Origin: Flaveria trinervia
Lineage: Eukaryota > Streptophyta > Magnoliopsida > Asterales > Asteraceae
NCBI GenBank assembly: GCA_025506515.1
Contig: CM046453.1
Coordinates: 38,441,728-38,505,727, forward strand
Direction: 5' to 3'
Length of the DNA stretch: 64,000 bases
The position numbers and the translations under genes are program-made. Below are positions 1 to 11,051 of this stretch, piece after piece. The notes under the pieces were generated by a model. The model searched no databases and was not told the DNA's origin. It was given only the letters and a program-made list of their open reading frames with translations. Position 1 is the first letter of the stretch. Every line of letters starts with the position of its first letter.

Positions 1-1300
1 GCTGGACTGGATTTTTGACAATGCAAAGAGCTGAAGCACTATCCATTAACAATGGAGTCTTAGTCTCTGTGATGCCATAATCCAAAAGTTGGTTTGAAGC
101 CAGAGTACCTGAGATGTAAGCTTGCAGCAGCAATGTACTCTGCTTCAGCAGTGGATGTAGCAACTGAGGTCTGTTTCTTGCTCTGCCAAGAAATCAAGCA
201 GTTGCCTAGGAATTGACATCCACCAGAAGTTGATTTCCTGGTCAACTTACACCCTGCATAGTCACTGTCAGAAAAAAGCAACTAATTTACCAGAATGTCC
301 GGTAGAATACCATAAACCTAGAGATGGAGTGCCTTGCAGGTATCTAAAGATCCTCTTGACTGCAATCAGATGAGACTCTTTAGGTGCAGCCTGAAATCTA
401 GCACAAACACATGTAGCAAACATAATATCTGGTCTAGAAGCTGTTAAATACATTAAGGACCCAATCATACATCTGTAAAGTTTCATCAACACTTTACCTT
501 TCTGATCTGAGTCCAGTTGTGTGGTGCTGCTCATGGGAGTAGAACAGGGCTTACAGTTTTGTAAATCAACTTTTGCAAAAGATCTTTTGTATATTTGGAC
601 TGATGAATAAAAATTCCATCAGCTTTTTTTGATTTGCAACCCCAGAAAGAAACTGTAGTTCTCCCATGGCACTCATTTCAAACTTCTGTTGCATCAACTT
701 TGTAAAGGCATCACACAACTTTGGATCAGAAGATGCAAAAATGATATCATCTACATAAATTTCAACAAGTAGATTATGCTGCCCAGTTTTCTTAATGAAT
801 AAAGTCTTGTCTATGGAGCTCTAGTGAAATTGTTTTCCAGAAGAAAGTTTGATAATGTCTCATACCAGGCTCTGGGAGCTTGTTTTAACCCATAAAGAGC
901 TTTATCAAGCTTATACACCCAATTAGGATGTTTATTGTCCTCAAAGCCTGGAGGTTGACATACATAAACCTCTTCTTTAACTTTTCCATACAAAAATGCA
1001 CTTTTGACATCCATTTGAAAGACTTTAAGGTTTTGATAAGCAGCATAAGCTAAAAACAATCAATTGCTTCCAGTCTGGCTACAGGGGCAAAGGTTTCATC
1101 ATAATCAATACCTTCTTCTTGTGCAAACCCTGAACAACCAGTCTGGCCTTGTTCTTAACAATAAGCCCATTTTCATCCAGTTTGTTCCTAAACACCCATT
1201 TAGTGCCTATTGCACACTTACTGGAGGTAGAGGAACCAGTTCCCACACTGCTGTTTCTTGAACTGAAGAAGCTCAAGCTGCATGGCATCAACCCATCCAT
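1..1300 (-). pseudogene. S1 reverse transcriptase and RNase H remnant
   Basis: This would copy the element RNA into DNA inside virus-like particles. The RT N-terminal words TKWVFRNKLDENG and KARLVVQG lie at about 1140-1240. FQMDVKSAFLYG, with the first catalytic Asp, is in the frame 811-1059, and YVDDIIFASS is encoded near 738-770. ASRPDIMFATC (268-534) leads into RNase H words SDYAG, KSTSGGCQFLG and TAEAEYIAA (60-281). The parts sit in at least four different frames, so frameshifts lie near 275, 535-810, 1060 and after the AEYIAAAS motif. Residues at 1-59 still read as RNase H (IVKNPVQ), so the domain runs off the window. Confidence 0.88.
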
Positions 1301-2810
1301 TGTCCTTTAAAGCAATGTGATAATTCTTTGGCTCTTGCTGACTGATGAATGAGAGCATAGAAGCAGAAATTTGACAATTGACTTCTTGTTGATACTCCAG
1401 CAGTGATATCACCAATGATTTGAGACATAGGGTGATTCTTCAGATCTTGATACACAATGAGATCTGTGCAAGTGTTTGTAGCCGGTTCAGCAGCAACAGA
1501 TGGTGATGGTGAATCATTTCCTTGAAACCAATCAGTGGATGGTAATTCAAAGGAGGTTGAATTCGAAGAAATCTCATCAGCATTTGTTGTGGATGGTGCT
1601 ACTGGCGCTACAGGAACATCAGGTCTAGCTGAGTCAGGCAGCTGATCACTAAAACCTGAAGAGGTGAGTACTGCAATCATCATCATCATTAGCAGTACCA
1701 CCAGGTGGTGAACTGTTGACAGGAGCAACAGCAGGAGTTTGATAAGGAACATATGCAGTATGTCCAAATCAAATAACTCCACAGGACTTTGTGGAATCTT
1801 GTCCTTTGGAGATTCATTAAACTTAACATGTAGAGTTTCTTCAACCATCTTTGTTCTGCAGTTGAAGACTCTGTATGCCTTGCAAGTAGATGAATAACCA
1901 ACAAAGTATCCTGCATCCACCTTAGGATCGAATTTGTGGAGTTGATCCTTTGTGTTGAGAATAAAACAGGGACACCCAAATGCTTTGAAAAATGAAATCA
2001 GAGGAGCCAAATGATGGAGAACTTCATATGGAGTCTTCATCAACCTCTGATTTACTAAAACTATATTTGCACATAACAAGCTGTGTGACAGCTTCGGCCC
2101 AAAAGGTCAATGGCAAACCTGAGTCAGCCAGCATGGACCTTGCAGCTTCAATGAGGGTCCTGTTCTTCTCCACTACTCCATTTGTTCTGGCGTCCTGGAA
2201 TGCTGAACTGCCTTTTGATTCCCTTTGAAAGAAAGAAGTCATCAAGTGTATGATTCTGAACTCAGTTCCATTATCACTCCTAATACACTTGACTGGAAGG
2301 GAATACTGCTTCTCAATGTACAGCACAAAGTGGATATCTTCTGAGCAGCCTCATCCTTTGAATGTAGAAAGAAAGTCCATACAAATCTGGAGTAATCATC
2401 CATAATTACCAGACAGTATTTCTTCTTTGCCATGCTCATTACTCTCACAGGACCAAATAGATCCATATGCAGTAATTGCAAGCAGGCAGTGGACTTGGAC
2501 ACTTCAATAGGAGGAAATGAGACCTTGTGCTGTTTTCCTTTTAAACAAGCAGTGCAGGTTTCATCACAGTGGAACTCCTTTATTGGTAAGCTCTGACTAA
2601 ACTATGTGGCTAAGCTGATTCATGTTTTTGAGATTAACATGACCAAGCCTCCTGTGCCACAGTTTAGATTCTGAGAAGAGGCTTTGGAAAATAGGCAAGG
2701 ATTGCCTTTGAGATCTATCTTCTTAGAGAGATCTAAGGCATACACTCTTCCTGTCCTGTTGGCTTTCAGGAGAGTGTGATCATCCAACACCTTGTCAATC
2801 AAGTGCAAAC
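1288..2810 (-). pseudogene. S1 integrase remnant
   Basis: The pre-integrase zinc region HRRLGH is encoded near 2640-2660, one frame away from the surrounding open stretch 2620-2808. The catalytic core follows: HMDLFGP (first Asp) and MDDYSRFVWTFF in 2242-2502, then RSDNGTEF (second Asp) and NGVVEKNRTLIEAARSMLADS (Glu) in 2024-2326. The C-terminal part and the linker towards RT occupy 1288-2079. All three acidic residues can be found, but in separate frames, so no complete integrase is made. The linker holds a low-complexity stretch rich in Leu, Val and Met near 1680-1750. Confidence 0.87.
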
Positions 2811-3957
2811 TTTGGATGACAGAATCCTACAGTTTTGACTTGTGAAAAAGGGCAACATGGCTTTATCACACATTTGACTGACACTCAAGAGGTTGTACTT
2901 GAGATTTTCCACATGATTAACATCATCAAATTTGATTTCTCCATTGGAGACAAAGCCCTTACCGATGATGCCCTAGCATCATTGCCAAAAGAGACAAATC
3001 CCTTCTTTCCTGAGAGTAGTCATGAAGAAGAGAGATGTTCCCAGTCATGTGCATAGATCCCCACTGTCTACATACCAGATGCTACTTTGACATGTTGAAG
3101 AACCCTGCAATAATAAACAATCAGTTAGTTTTAGAGACCCAAACCTTTTGGTTTTGGGCCTGGTCTCATCAATAGATGGTAAACTAACATGTTTATTTGT
3201 AACAACAGCCTGAGAAAAGAAGATGGTGTAGAAGAGGAGTCCTTTGGCTTAGACCTCCTTTTCTGTGGTTTCAACATAGGAGAATCTAGTTGGTTAACTC
3301 TACCCAACAGATGTTGTACCATCATCACAGCTGTGTCTGATTTTGTGATAAAGCTTCAGCTCATCAGACACATTACTAGTGGAGTTAGATAAGGTCCTAT
3401 GTTGCAACTCTTATTTTGAGCACCCTCAGCTGTCACCTGTTTAACCCTTCCTTTTTGGATTTCTTTAAGGACTTAAGGGTTACAGGATTTGATGTTGCTG
3501 ATACAAATGTGGTCTCAAACTCAGTTTTATTTTTTACCATTTTCTCATTAATTTCTTCTTTTTGTTTGAGTTTGGAACCTCTTTTGTACCAACAATCATC
3601 TGTAAGATGATTGAACAAACCACATACTTCACATGGTTTCTTCTTCATCTTAGGTTGATCATCAACTAAAGATGGTGAAGCAACAGAAGACTTGTTCTTC
3701 AATGCTTTGGAAGCATTGGTTGCTTTCTTGACAACCTCTTAGTAGTCTTCAAACTCTTCTACTGCCAGTTTTCTCTCTTCAGTACTGACAGCAGTTGAAG
3801 TTTGAACTTAGATGTTAAATCCTGCTCTCCAGTCCTTTCGGACCTTCAGGATTAACTCCTGAGTTGATCACTTATTGATCATGTGAATGTCAGCATTTGG
3901 ACCATCAACATCAGCTGATAGGTTCAAAGAGGGCTTGATGCTGACTGCTACTTCTGA
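2811..3957 (-). pseudogene. S1 gag tail, second zinc knuckle and protease remnant
   Basis: Downstream of the gag stop, the frame 3433-3702 encodes a Lys-rich tail with CEVCGLFNHLTDDC, a CX2CX4HX4C knuckle distinct from the main gag knuckle. The aspartic protease motif WYVDSG is encoded at about 3058-3075, but the frame is lost directly after DSG: the next words, SMHMTGN, need a 2-nt shift. Several stops lie between the knuckle and the protease, for example near 3365-3432. The order gag, second knuckle, DSG protease matches the equivalent parts of S4, S5 and S6. Confidence 0.75.
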
Positions 3958-5955
3958 TTATGCTGTATCAGAAGGTAGATCACATGATGTGATGGATTGG
4001 TTATCACTCTCACCATCAGATTCTACCTCTGCTCTTGGGGTAAAATCTGTAGGTGGAGCAGTGTGATTGTAGCCAATTCCAAACTTCACATTTGAAGCAG
4101 ATTGCTTACTAAGAAGCATTTCAAACCCTTTGCATGATTGTACCCATCTATCACACTCGACCTGGGTAACTGCAAGGGTTTCTTTGAGATCTTTGTACTT
4201 CTCTAGAAGTACATCTTCTCTAGCCTTATCATCAATTATTTGGCAATTCAGTTTATAAACCTCATCATTTTTATCTTTGAGCACAAACTCAAACTCAGCT
4301 TTGTTTTTGGAAATTATTTGTTCTAGCTCAATGTTCTTATTAATTAAAGCTACATTTGCTTCTCTAATGGAAGCAAATGCTGCTATGCATTGTTCAGAAC
4401 ATAATTTGGCTTTTGCCTCAGAGGATACCTGTGATACCTGAGGTGTAGAGGCATTGGAAGATGAAGTATCAGCAGACTCCAAAGCCATAAGAGCTAGATT
4501 TCCAAAGGGACTGTCACCACCATGTTGACCAGCACCTGAGAACAGTTGATCATGACCAGACAAGTCATCTGGTAAACTGCTCCAGTCAACAACTCCTGGG
4601 GTGAAGAAGCTGTGTTGTTGAGATTGAGGTTGTTGATGAGATAGGGAAGGCTGAGGTTCTGGTAATGCATGAGGTTGTGGTGTCATAGGAACTTGAACTT
4701 GATTTGACTGTGGCATGTAATAACAAGGGTACTGATATGGCATTTGACACTGAGGAACAAAATATGCCGGAGATTGTTGTTGAGGATGATGACTAGATGT
4801 GACAGGATGTTGCCCTCTGTGTTGTTGACTATTGCCAGGAAAAGTCACAAAGGGTGCAGTAGAGTTAGATCCAGTTGATCTACACTCTCTTGCAAAGTGT
4901 CCAAGCCGTTGGCATTTGTGACACCTCAACTTGCTCTTGTCAAAACCAACTTTGGTTTTGCCAGAGAGTCCTGGGAATTTTCTTCCAGTTCTTTTGTAGA
5001 ACTTCTGAGATCTGATATTTATCAAGGCCATTTGGCTCAAAATATCCATCTCTTCTAAGTCATCATCAGCAATCCCCTTGAGATCATCCATGATGAAACA
5101 TAGATTGTCATTATTACACCCAGTAAACTGACCATCAACACTTACGAATGCAGAATCAGAAGTGCTTGAAGAGAAATTAATATGCTCATCATACTGGCAT
5201 TCAGATGAAGCATATTCTGACTCATGACCCACCAAGGCAGTGTTGCCTTGTATAAAGTCTTCAGTGAGCTTTCCAGATGAAGACAGCTTTCTCTTCTGTT
5301 CTATCTCTCTCTCAAAAGTGAGCAATTTCCCATGGAGTTGGGTGAGAGATAGTTTGTCCAAACTTGCACTGGAGCGTAGGACAATAGTATATGTGTCCCA
5401 TCTCTCAGGCAGTGATCTGAGAAATCTGTTATTCATCTGAATATTGGTGTATTCAAGTTTGACCATTTTTAGTTCAGAGATCAAACAAGAAAACCGCTCA
5501 TATTGTTGAGTCAGTGTCTCACCCTTTCTATGAGAGAATGTCTCATATTGTTGGGCAAGAATTTCTCTATTATTTGCCAAGACCTCATCTGTTCCTCCAA
5601 ATTGTTCTTTCAAAGCAATCCAGAGGTCATGGGCAGTTTCATGATGCATTAGCCCAGAATAGATTTCATTGGGCAATGCCATGGCCAGAATTCCATGGGC
5701 TTTTGCATCAATCTCAAGCAACTTCTTATCCTCATCTGAGTATTGCTCCCTCCTCTTCGGAACCATTTGATTGGTTTCCGGGTTATTCACCATAGGCTTG
5801 TGTGGACCATGTACCACTGATGTCCAACACCCTGCGCTGTTAACAGACAGGTGATGGAGCATACGTCTTTGCCATATGTTATACTCATTCCTAACCAGCA
5901 TAGGTGGCTTGGTTGAGGAACCAGTATTGTGAGGATCATTGGAAGGAGTGGTCAT
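3958..5955 (-). CDS. gag: S1 gag (nucleocapsid-like) protein, intact ORF
   Basis: A structural protein expected to assemble the cytoplasmic particle and bind element RNA. I place the start at the ATG at 5955 (MTTPSNDPHN), giving 665 residues; an upstream TTG only extends the open frame. Residues about 25-220 form the UBN2/DUF4219-type region, including the near-repeat QQYETFSHRKGETLTQQYERF. The canonical knuckle CHKCQRLGHFAREC lies at about residues 345-358, after a basic FYKRTGRKFPG stretch. Residues about 380-470 are very rich in Gln, Pro and His. Residues about 530-620 look like a coiled coil, and the C-terminus is acidic. It has no stop or frameshift, unlike the pol of the same element. 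Confidence 0.9.
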   Translation of the reverse strand: MTTPSNDPHNTGSSTKPPMLVRNEYNIWQRRMLHHLSVNSAGCWTSVVHGPHKPMVNNPETNQMVPKRREQYSDEDKKLLEIDAKAHGILAMALPNEIYSGLMHHETAHDLWIALKEQFGGTDEVLANNREILAQQYETFSHRKGETLTQQYERFSCLISELKMVKLEYTNIQMNNRFLRSLPERWDTYTIVLRSSASLDKLSLTQLHGKLLTFEREIEQKRKLSSSGKLTEDFIQGNTALVGHESEYASSECQYDEHINFSSSTSDSAFVSVDGQFTGCNNDNLCFIMDDLKGIADDDLEEMDILSQMALINIRSQKFYKRTGRKFPGLSGKTKVGFDKSKLRCHKCQRLGHFARECRSTGSNSTAPFVTFPGNSQQHRGQHPVTSSHHPQQQSPAYFVPQCQMPYQYPCYYMPQSNQVQVPMTPQPHALPEPQPSLSHQQPQSQQHSFFTPGVVDWSSLPDDLSGHDQLFSGAGQHGGDSPFGNLALMALESADTSSSNASTPQVSQVSSEAKAKLCSEQCIAAFASIREANVALINKNIELEQIISKNKAEFEFVLKDKNDEVYKLNCQIIDDKAREDVLLEKYKDLKETLAVTQVECDRWVQSCKGFEMLLSKQSASNVKFGIGYNHTAPPTDFTPRAEVESDGESDNQSITSCDLPSDTA

Positions 5956-6175
5956 TTTCAATTCAAAACAGTTTAGTTCAAGTTTTAAAAAGTTTTAGAC
6001 GAACCACAACAAACTCAATGAGAACCAAGAAAAAGATCTCAGGATGAATGAGCAGAAATGCAGAAAATTCAATCTCTATAACCGTTTCTTGCAAAAACAA
6101 AAGCTAATTCAATCAAACTTAGATCTTGAATAGCAGTTTCAATGATCAATTATTAGATCGATCAATGATTAACCT

Positions 6176-6187
6176 GCTCTGATACCA
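6176..6187 (-). other. S1 primer binding site (tRNA-Met type)
   Basis: On the minus strand this reads TGGTATCAGAGC, complementary to the 3' end of plant initiator tRNA-Met. It lies two bases inside the LTR end (CTGTCA). The stretch 5956-6175 between it and the gag ATG is a short AT-rich leader in which I see nothing else. Confidence 0.9.
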
Positions 6188-6430
6188 TTTGACAGGATCA
6201 GAGATCACAAGTTTGATGTATCCGAATACGAAGCAGCAGAATACAGACTAGAATTAGACAAATTGTAGCAAGCAATCGATACTTGTAAGCATTAAGATCG
6301 CATACGGTTATAGGGAGAGAATATGTATTTCTGATTTCTAGGAATGTTTATAGATGTAGAATATTTCTAATCAAATCAATCATTCATTCCATTCAATTAC
6401 TCATTCCACATTGATTACAATAGGTTGTCA

Positions 6431-6444
6431 CTCCTTATATAGAG
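6431..6444 (-). promoter_or_regulatory. S1 LTR TATA box
   Basis: The minus strand reads CTCTATATAAGGAG, about 240 bases before the LTR end. It sits directly downstream (in element direction) of the U3 word array, as expected for the core promoter driving the genomic transcript. Confidence 0.7.
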
Positions 6445-6499
6445 TGCAACAGTCACTGCTGTTATCACGGAAAGTGACAACTGGCGGATCCAATACAAA

Positions 6500-7060
6500 A
6501 ATAACTAATTCTTAACAAACTACTGAAATGTTCACAACTACTGAGAACATATCAGCATGTTAAGTACAAAATATAAAACTACTGAAACTACAACGACTGA
6601 AGAACAAGCTCTTCAGTCGTTTTACAAAACTACTGAAACATAAAAATATAAAACTACTGATATCACAACTACTGAAGAAGTACTGTTCAGCAGTTGTGAC
6701 AAACTACTGAAGAAGTACTCTTCAGCAGTTGTGACAAACTACTGAGGCTTCAGTACTTGATCTTCAGACTTTGACCTTCAGGTGTTTCATCAGCTGATGA
6801 CTTCAGTAGATATCATCAGCTGATGTCTTCAGTCTTTGTCTTCAGACTTTGTACATCAGTTGTTGATCTTCAGTACTTGTGAACTCTTCAGCTGTTGTAC
6901 TTCAGTACTTTGGTCTTTCAGCTTCAGCACTTGTGTTCTTCAGCTGTTGTACTTCAGCACTTTGGTTCTTCAGCTGTTAAGGTCTTCAGCACTTGATCTT
7001 CAGCTGTTGTAGTCTTCAGCACTTGTCAAACTACTGATGAGGCTTTCAGCAGTTGTTGTG
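6500..7060 (-). repeat. Array of degenerate CTTCAG(C/T)(A/T)GTTGT-type words in S1 U3
   Basis: More than 20 closely spaced variants of a 10-13-base word occur on the plus strand: CTTCAGCTGTTGT, CTTCAGCACTTG, CTTCAGTACTTG and ACTACTGAAG. Spacing is irregular, so it is not a simple tandem repeat. Words of the same type occur in the opposite orientation in the first 400 bases of the S6 LTR (51750-52090). Confidence 0.75.
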
Positions 7061-7119
7061 ATACCATGTGGGACTTAGAGGTTTTCTGATCTTGGCTCAT
7101 TGGTTCTTTTGGTCCAACA

Positions 7120-8184
7120 CCATATCGCACGTATGGAGTAGACACGTAGACTAAGTCCCCCTTTGTCTAAACCCTTAATGGTTAGCCAAGATCGCATCTT
7201 GTAAAACAAACAATTGAGCTAACAACTCTCAATGAGTTGTGAACCTCCTTACGTTTGCTTGCAGGACTTTTCATTTGTTCATTCATTATGTTCCACTTTC
7301 ATTTTATTAAATCTTTTGCTTTGTTAAGATAATACTTTACATTCATTAACATAATCACACGATGTAAAGCCACGTAATTATATGTAATAAGGAACATAAG
7401 GAAATACATCATACACATGCATAACATCATCACACATCATCAAACATCAACGTACATCACCCCTAGGAACACATAAATCCTCACCTAAAACTTCCTTTCT
7501 TCCTAAATTTTTGAAAATATTCTAAGCCTTAGGCATATGGGCACTATGTAGGCGCATGGCCACTATGCGGGCGCATGGCTGCTTAGGCGCACGGGAAAAT
7601 TCTAGGTTCATGAACACTATATAGGCACATGAAACCTTGGGCGCATGGGAAAGTTGGTCACATGAGCACTATTTGGGAGCATGGCCAACACGTAGGCATT
7701 TCGAGCAACATTCTAGGCATATGAGTACTATGCAAGCGCATGGGCACTTGGATGTCTGGGCACTATTTGGGTCCATGAAGTTTGGGTTTTTTGGGTAACA
7801 CTTAGACACTTGGTAGTTAGGCGCATGGGCAACTAACTTGCAAGTAATCATCAGAATTCAGACCCGAATTCAACTCTATCATGTCCTATGCTTTGTTCTA
7901 ATATTCTAAGCAGTAAAACATACACATAACATCAACATAACCATATATCATCCCAAACGTACACCCACCCACATTTCACACACACAAACATACGAGTATA
8001 CACACCCAACTACTTAAAAACTTTTAGACATGTATTTCCAGCCCCCAAATCAGTTATAACATGTAAAAAAGGGTTCTAGAACTCACCTTTGGCAACCTCT
8101 TCGGATAGACTTCTTTAACCCGAATGCACTAAGAGTTCAAACACCTAAAACCCACCAAAACACACACCCGAACACCAACAAACA
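7120..8184. other. Non-coding flank between S1 and the 534-bp tandem duplication
   Basis: No convincing gene. At about 7530-7830 a degenerate word GCGCATGG(G/C)CACTAT recurs many times (GGGCGCATGG, TAGGCGCATG, CATATGAGTACTATGCAAGCGCATGG). It resembles the U3 word arrays of the SIRE-like elements, especially S4, so this may be an unrecognised degraded LTR. No TG...CA boundaries or primer site could be placed. The open frame at 7669-7851 on the minus strand is only the translation of these words. The 7900-8180 stretch is AC-rich and featureless. Confidence 0.5.
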
Positions 8185-9245
8185 TAGATAAGCATAAACC
8201 CATGGCTAAAACCAGCCAAGTACACTTGTAAACATTGAATTCTTACCTTGAATTTGATCTCTTCTTCTTCCTTCTTCAAAAACCAAGCTTCTGCTCTTTC
8301 TCTCTCTAAAACCATAGACAAAATGAAGGGCAAGGCGTTATGGGCAACCATAACACCTTTTGTACAAAAATATAATATATTATTTTTTGTACTTTTCATA
8401 CCTTTTAGCCCTCAGCTTGGGTTTTATTTGACTGGGTGGTGAGATTAAGATTCTCACTAGGACCGAATATGATGATCAAGTCATAGATTGAATGGTGGAA
8501 ACAAACAATCAATAAACATTCAATGCAGTAATATACTCATAAATGATTTGTATATATTGATGAAGGTGATTGATTATAATAAATGTTAGGGTTTTAGAAA
8601 GAAAAGTAGTAAATGCACCTTGAGAATGTGTAATACAAAATATTCTAATTGTCTATCAACGGTCATCTCATGTATGAGGTATTCTATTATATTTATAGGC
8701 TAACAAGATAGATAAGCATAGATAAGCATAAACCCATGGCTAAAACCAGCCAAGTACACTTGTAAACATTGAATTCTTACCTTGAATTTGACCTCTTCTT
8801 CTTCCTTCTTCAAAAACCAAAGCTTCTGCTCTTTCTCTCTCTAAAACCATAGACAAAATGAAGGGCAAGGCGTTATGGGCAACCATAACACCTTTTGTAC
8901 AAAAATATAATATATTATTTTGTACTTTTCATACCTTTTAGCCCTCAGCTTGGGTTTTATTTGACTGGGTGGTGAGATTAAGATTCTCACTAGCACTGAA
9001 TATGATGATCAAGTCATAGATTGAATGGTGGAAACAAACAATCAATAAACATTCAGTGCAGTAATATACTCATAAATGATTTGTATATATTGATGAAGGT
9101 GATTGATTATAATAAATGTTAGGGTTTTAGAAAGAAAAGTAGTAAATGCACCTTGAGAATGTGTAATACAAAATATTCTAATTGTCTATCAACAGTCATC
9201 TCATGTATGAGGTATTCTATTATATTTATAGGCTAACAAGATGCT
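8185..9245. repeat. Tandem duplication, period about 534 bp
   Basis: The stretch starting AGATAAGCATAAACCCATGG near 8186 recurs near 8720 with a 534-base offset (CATGGCTAAAACC at 8201 and 8735). The copies are near-identical apart from a few substitutions (GATCTC/GACCTC, AGGACCG/AGCACTG) and a T-run length change. Each copy combines about 270 bases of flank with about 250 bases of the S2 LTR end, so the duplication spans the LTR/flank junction. The minus-strand open frame at 8145-8399 and the plus-strand one at 8248-8442 are short and unsupported. Confidence 0.85.
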
Positions 9246-9709
9246 TTTTTTAGAAAATGACTAAACTACCCCTGACGTATACATTTGAACTAGTCTAAGT
9301 CTTCATCAGTATTTCTTCTGTTCATCCGAATTGACAAATGCAGATGAGTTGTTCTTGATCAGTATTTCTTCACTTGTTCATCTGCATAAGTAGTTCGTCA
9401 TCCGCATTGGGTAATGTGGATGAACAAATACTTATGTGCATTGGTTGTTGGTCATCCGCATTTGTAAATGCGCATGAACAAGTCTTGTCTGCATATCTTT
9501 TTGACTATCCGCATTTGTTAATGTGGAAGAACAAGCACTTGTCAGCATTTGTTCTATGTCTTTTGCATTTACAAATGCGGTTAGTCAACACTTGGTTCTT
9601 CTCTGCAGATTCATCATCCGCATTACTTCTTGGACTTAGGGAGTGTCCAGCAGAACAACCATCAACTCACCGATTGAATTGGCATGTATGATCCTTTCAG
9701 GGTCTAACA
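8997..9709 (-). repeat. S2 3' LTR
   Basis: The minus strand starts TGTTAGACCCTGAAAGG at 9709, immediately after a polypurine tract. The proposed end is CATATTCA at 8997, giving about 713 bp; this inner end is tentative. TATA (TATAAATA on the minus strand) is at 9223-9230. The U3 part is dominated by the word array at 9310-9640. No primer site adjoins it, as expected for a 3' LTR. Confidence 0.65.
9310..9640 (-). repeat. Quasi-palindromic ATCCGCATTTACAAATGCGGAT-type words in S2 U3
   Basis: Repeated half-words ATCCGCATT and AATGCGGATGAACAAG alternate on the plus strand with about 40-50-base spacing. Several pairs face each other and form imperfect inverted repeats (GCATTTGTAAATGC). They sit directly upstream (element direction) of the TATA box at 9223-9230. 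Confidence 0.75.
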
Positions 9710-9739
9710 ATACTCCCCCTAAGGATTATACAGCCTATG

Positions 9740-11051
9740 TTCTTCAATGGTTTGGTGGTGGTTAAGGTTGAGTGGATTATGTTGGGTATTGTGAAGGGAG
9801 TAGTGGTTCTGCTTGTGATGGATCCAAGATAGCCTTTATCATATTGACAAAGTCATTGGCATCTGACATCATTTCTCTATTCAGCACATGTAGTCTCATT
9901 TGACTCCTGGTGTAGATGGCTTCCAATGGTAGTTTCTTGAGAGAAACAGGTTCCTATATAGACACAGTAGACAGCCCATTCCTATGAATCAGTAGAGCTC
10001 CATCTATATCAACTTCCAGCTTCATTATTTTTCCCAGCTGTGGGGGAGTCTTTTTCTTCTTTCTTTTTTCCCTCTTGGCAATGATTTGATCATATGCCAT
10101 TTTCAACAGTTTAATGCACTTTAAGAAGAAGTGCATGTCCTGTTCTCCCAGTTGTTGGTTATTTCTCTTAAATGTCTTGTGTATATATAGTGAATGTAAG
10201 ATTCATGAAGTAGCCTTACTTCATATCCACTAAAAATCGAATTTCAGCTCCCTCTTTTCCTCCCCATTTTCTTTCAATTACCATCTCATAAGTCTTTTCA
10301 TCATAGTACACATTGGAGATTAGTATGGAGGAATGAGTGCCAGACACCATCTTTCTTTTCAAAGACTCAGTTGGTTTTCCTTTGAGCTCTAGAAACACAA
10401 CTTCCACTACTTGTTTTGTCTATTTCTTTTCAAGAGGGTTAATGAAACACCTATCCTTCCTTATACAGATGGCTTTTAGTGATTTGAAGTTATTAGTTCT
10501 TTTGAACATTCTGTGTATATCTTCAAATTCATACCATCTAAACATGGCCTTCTGATTGATCAGTTCTAAGTTAGCTAGTTCCTTTAAGTCATGAATCTCA
10601 AAGGCATTTACAAGAGCAGAGTACTCTATAAAGAATTGAACCAGCCCTAAGATCCGTTTGACCATAAACATATTCCATCACTGTCATACTTCCAGGAAAT
10701 GATTTTCTGATCAGATTTGCTCTTAGGAGTAGGCACACCTCTAATCATCTCTGCAGTGGTCAGCCCTTCTTGAAGTTTCAGTTGAGAAGGCTCAGTAAAC
10801 CGCTTAGGATATCTATGAAGTACAGGTGCCAAAGAGTCTTGATCTCGATGGGTGAGTTGCATGTCTTGAGCTGACACTCTTGTTCTTGGCTTTTTGTTGA
10901 GAATTTCTTCTTCTATCTTCTTAAGCCTCTCTTTCTTTTCATTTATCAACCTGAGGGTGGCAGCCCTTAGGGAGTTTGTTTTCATGTTTCCAACCTTTCT
11001 TCTTGTGAACCCTTGACTGGAAAGATGATCCTTCATTTCCCTATGAGGCAT
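9740..11051 (-). pseudogene. S2 post-pol ORF, C-terminal part (same family as the S3 post-pol ORF)
   Basis: Function unknown. Fragments in several frames are homologous in order to the C-terminal half of the S3 ORF at 22901-27104. HLSSQGFTRRKVGNM (10647-11051) matches YLKAHGFSGRQVGPM of S3. A Lys/Glu-rich helix-like stretch follows, then IISWKYDSDG, like IIRWRFEDSS of S3. 10420-10671 (FEIHDLKELANLEL), 10216-10407 (ISNVYYDEKTYEMVIERK) and 9954-10136 (KLEVDIDGALLIHRNG) appear to continue it. At least three frameshifts separate them. No signal peptide or membrane segment is visible, so an envelope role cannot be supported. The N-terminal half was cut off by S3. Confidence 0.65.

Larger units (their letters stand above)
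1..7119 (-). mobile_element. S1: SIRE-like Ty1/copia retrotransposon, 3' end outside window
   Basis: Read on the minus strand, the order is 5' LTR, primer site, gag, second zinc knuckle, protease, integrase, RT and RNase H, which is the copia order. The lineage call rests on the long gag with an extra CX2CX4HX4C knuckle and on the RT/RNase H words ASRPDIMFATC and KSTSGGCQFLG. The 5' LTR begins TGTTGGACC (read on the minus strand) and ends CTGTCA. The RNase H end and the 3' LTR lie left of position 1, so the target duplication cannot be checked. Gag is open but pol is broken by several frameshifts, so this copy could not supply its own enzymes. Confidence 0.9.
6190..7119 (-). repeat. S1 5' LTR
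   Basis: About 930 bp. The minus strand starts TGTTGGACCAAAAGAACC at 7119 and ends CTGTCA at 6190, next to the primer site. The first ~45 bases match the start of the S6 LTR at 51698, but most of the rest differs. The U3 part (about 6500-7060) is filled with degenerate copies of words such as CTTCAGCAGTTGT, CTTCAGCACTTG and CTACTGAA. TATA lies at 6431-6444. With the 3' LTR outside the window, no age can be estimated. Confidence 0.88.

Noticed and set aside
8145..8442. A small host gene or exon near the tandem duplication
   Set aside because: Opposite-strand open frames of 64-84 codons overlap each other, are partly duplicated in the 534-bp repeat and have no recognisable domain or splice support.
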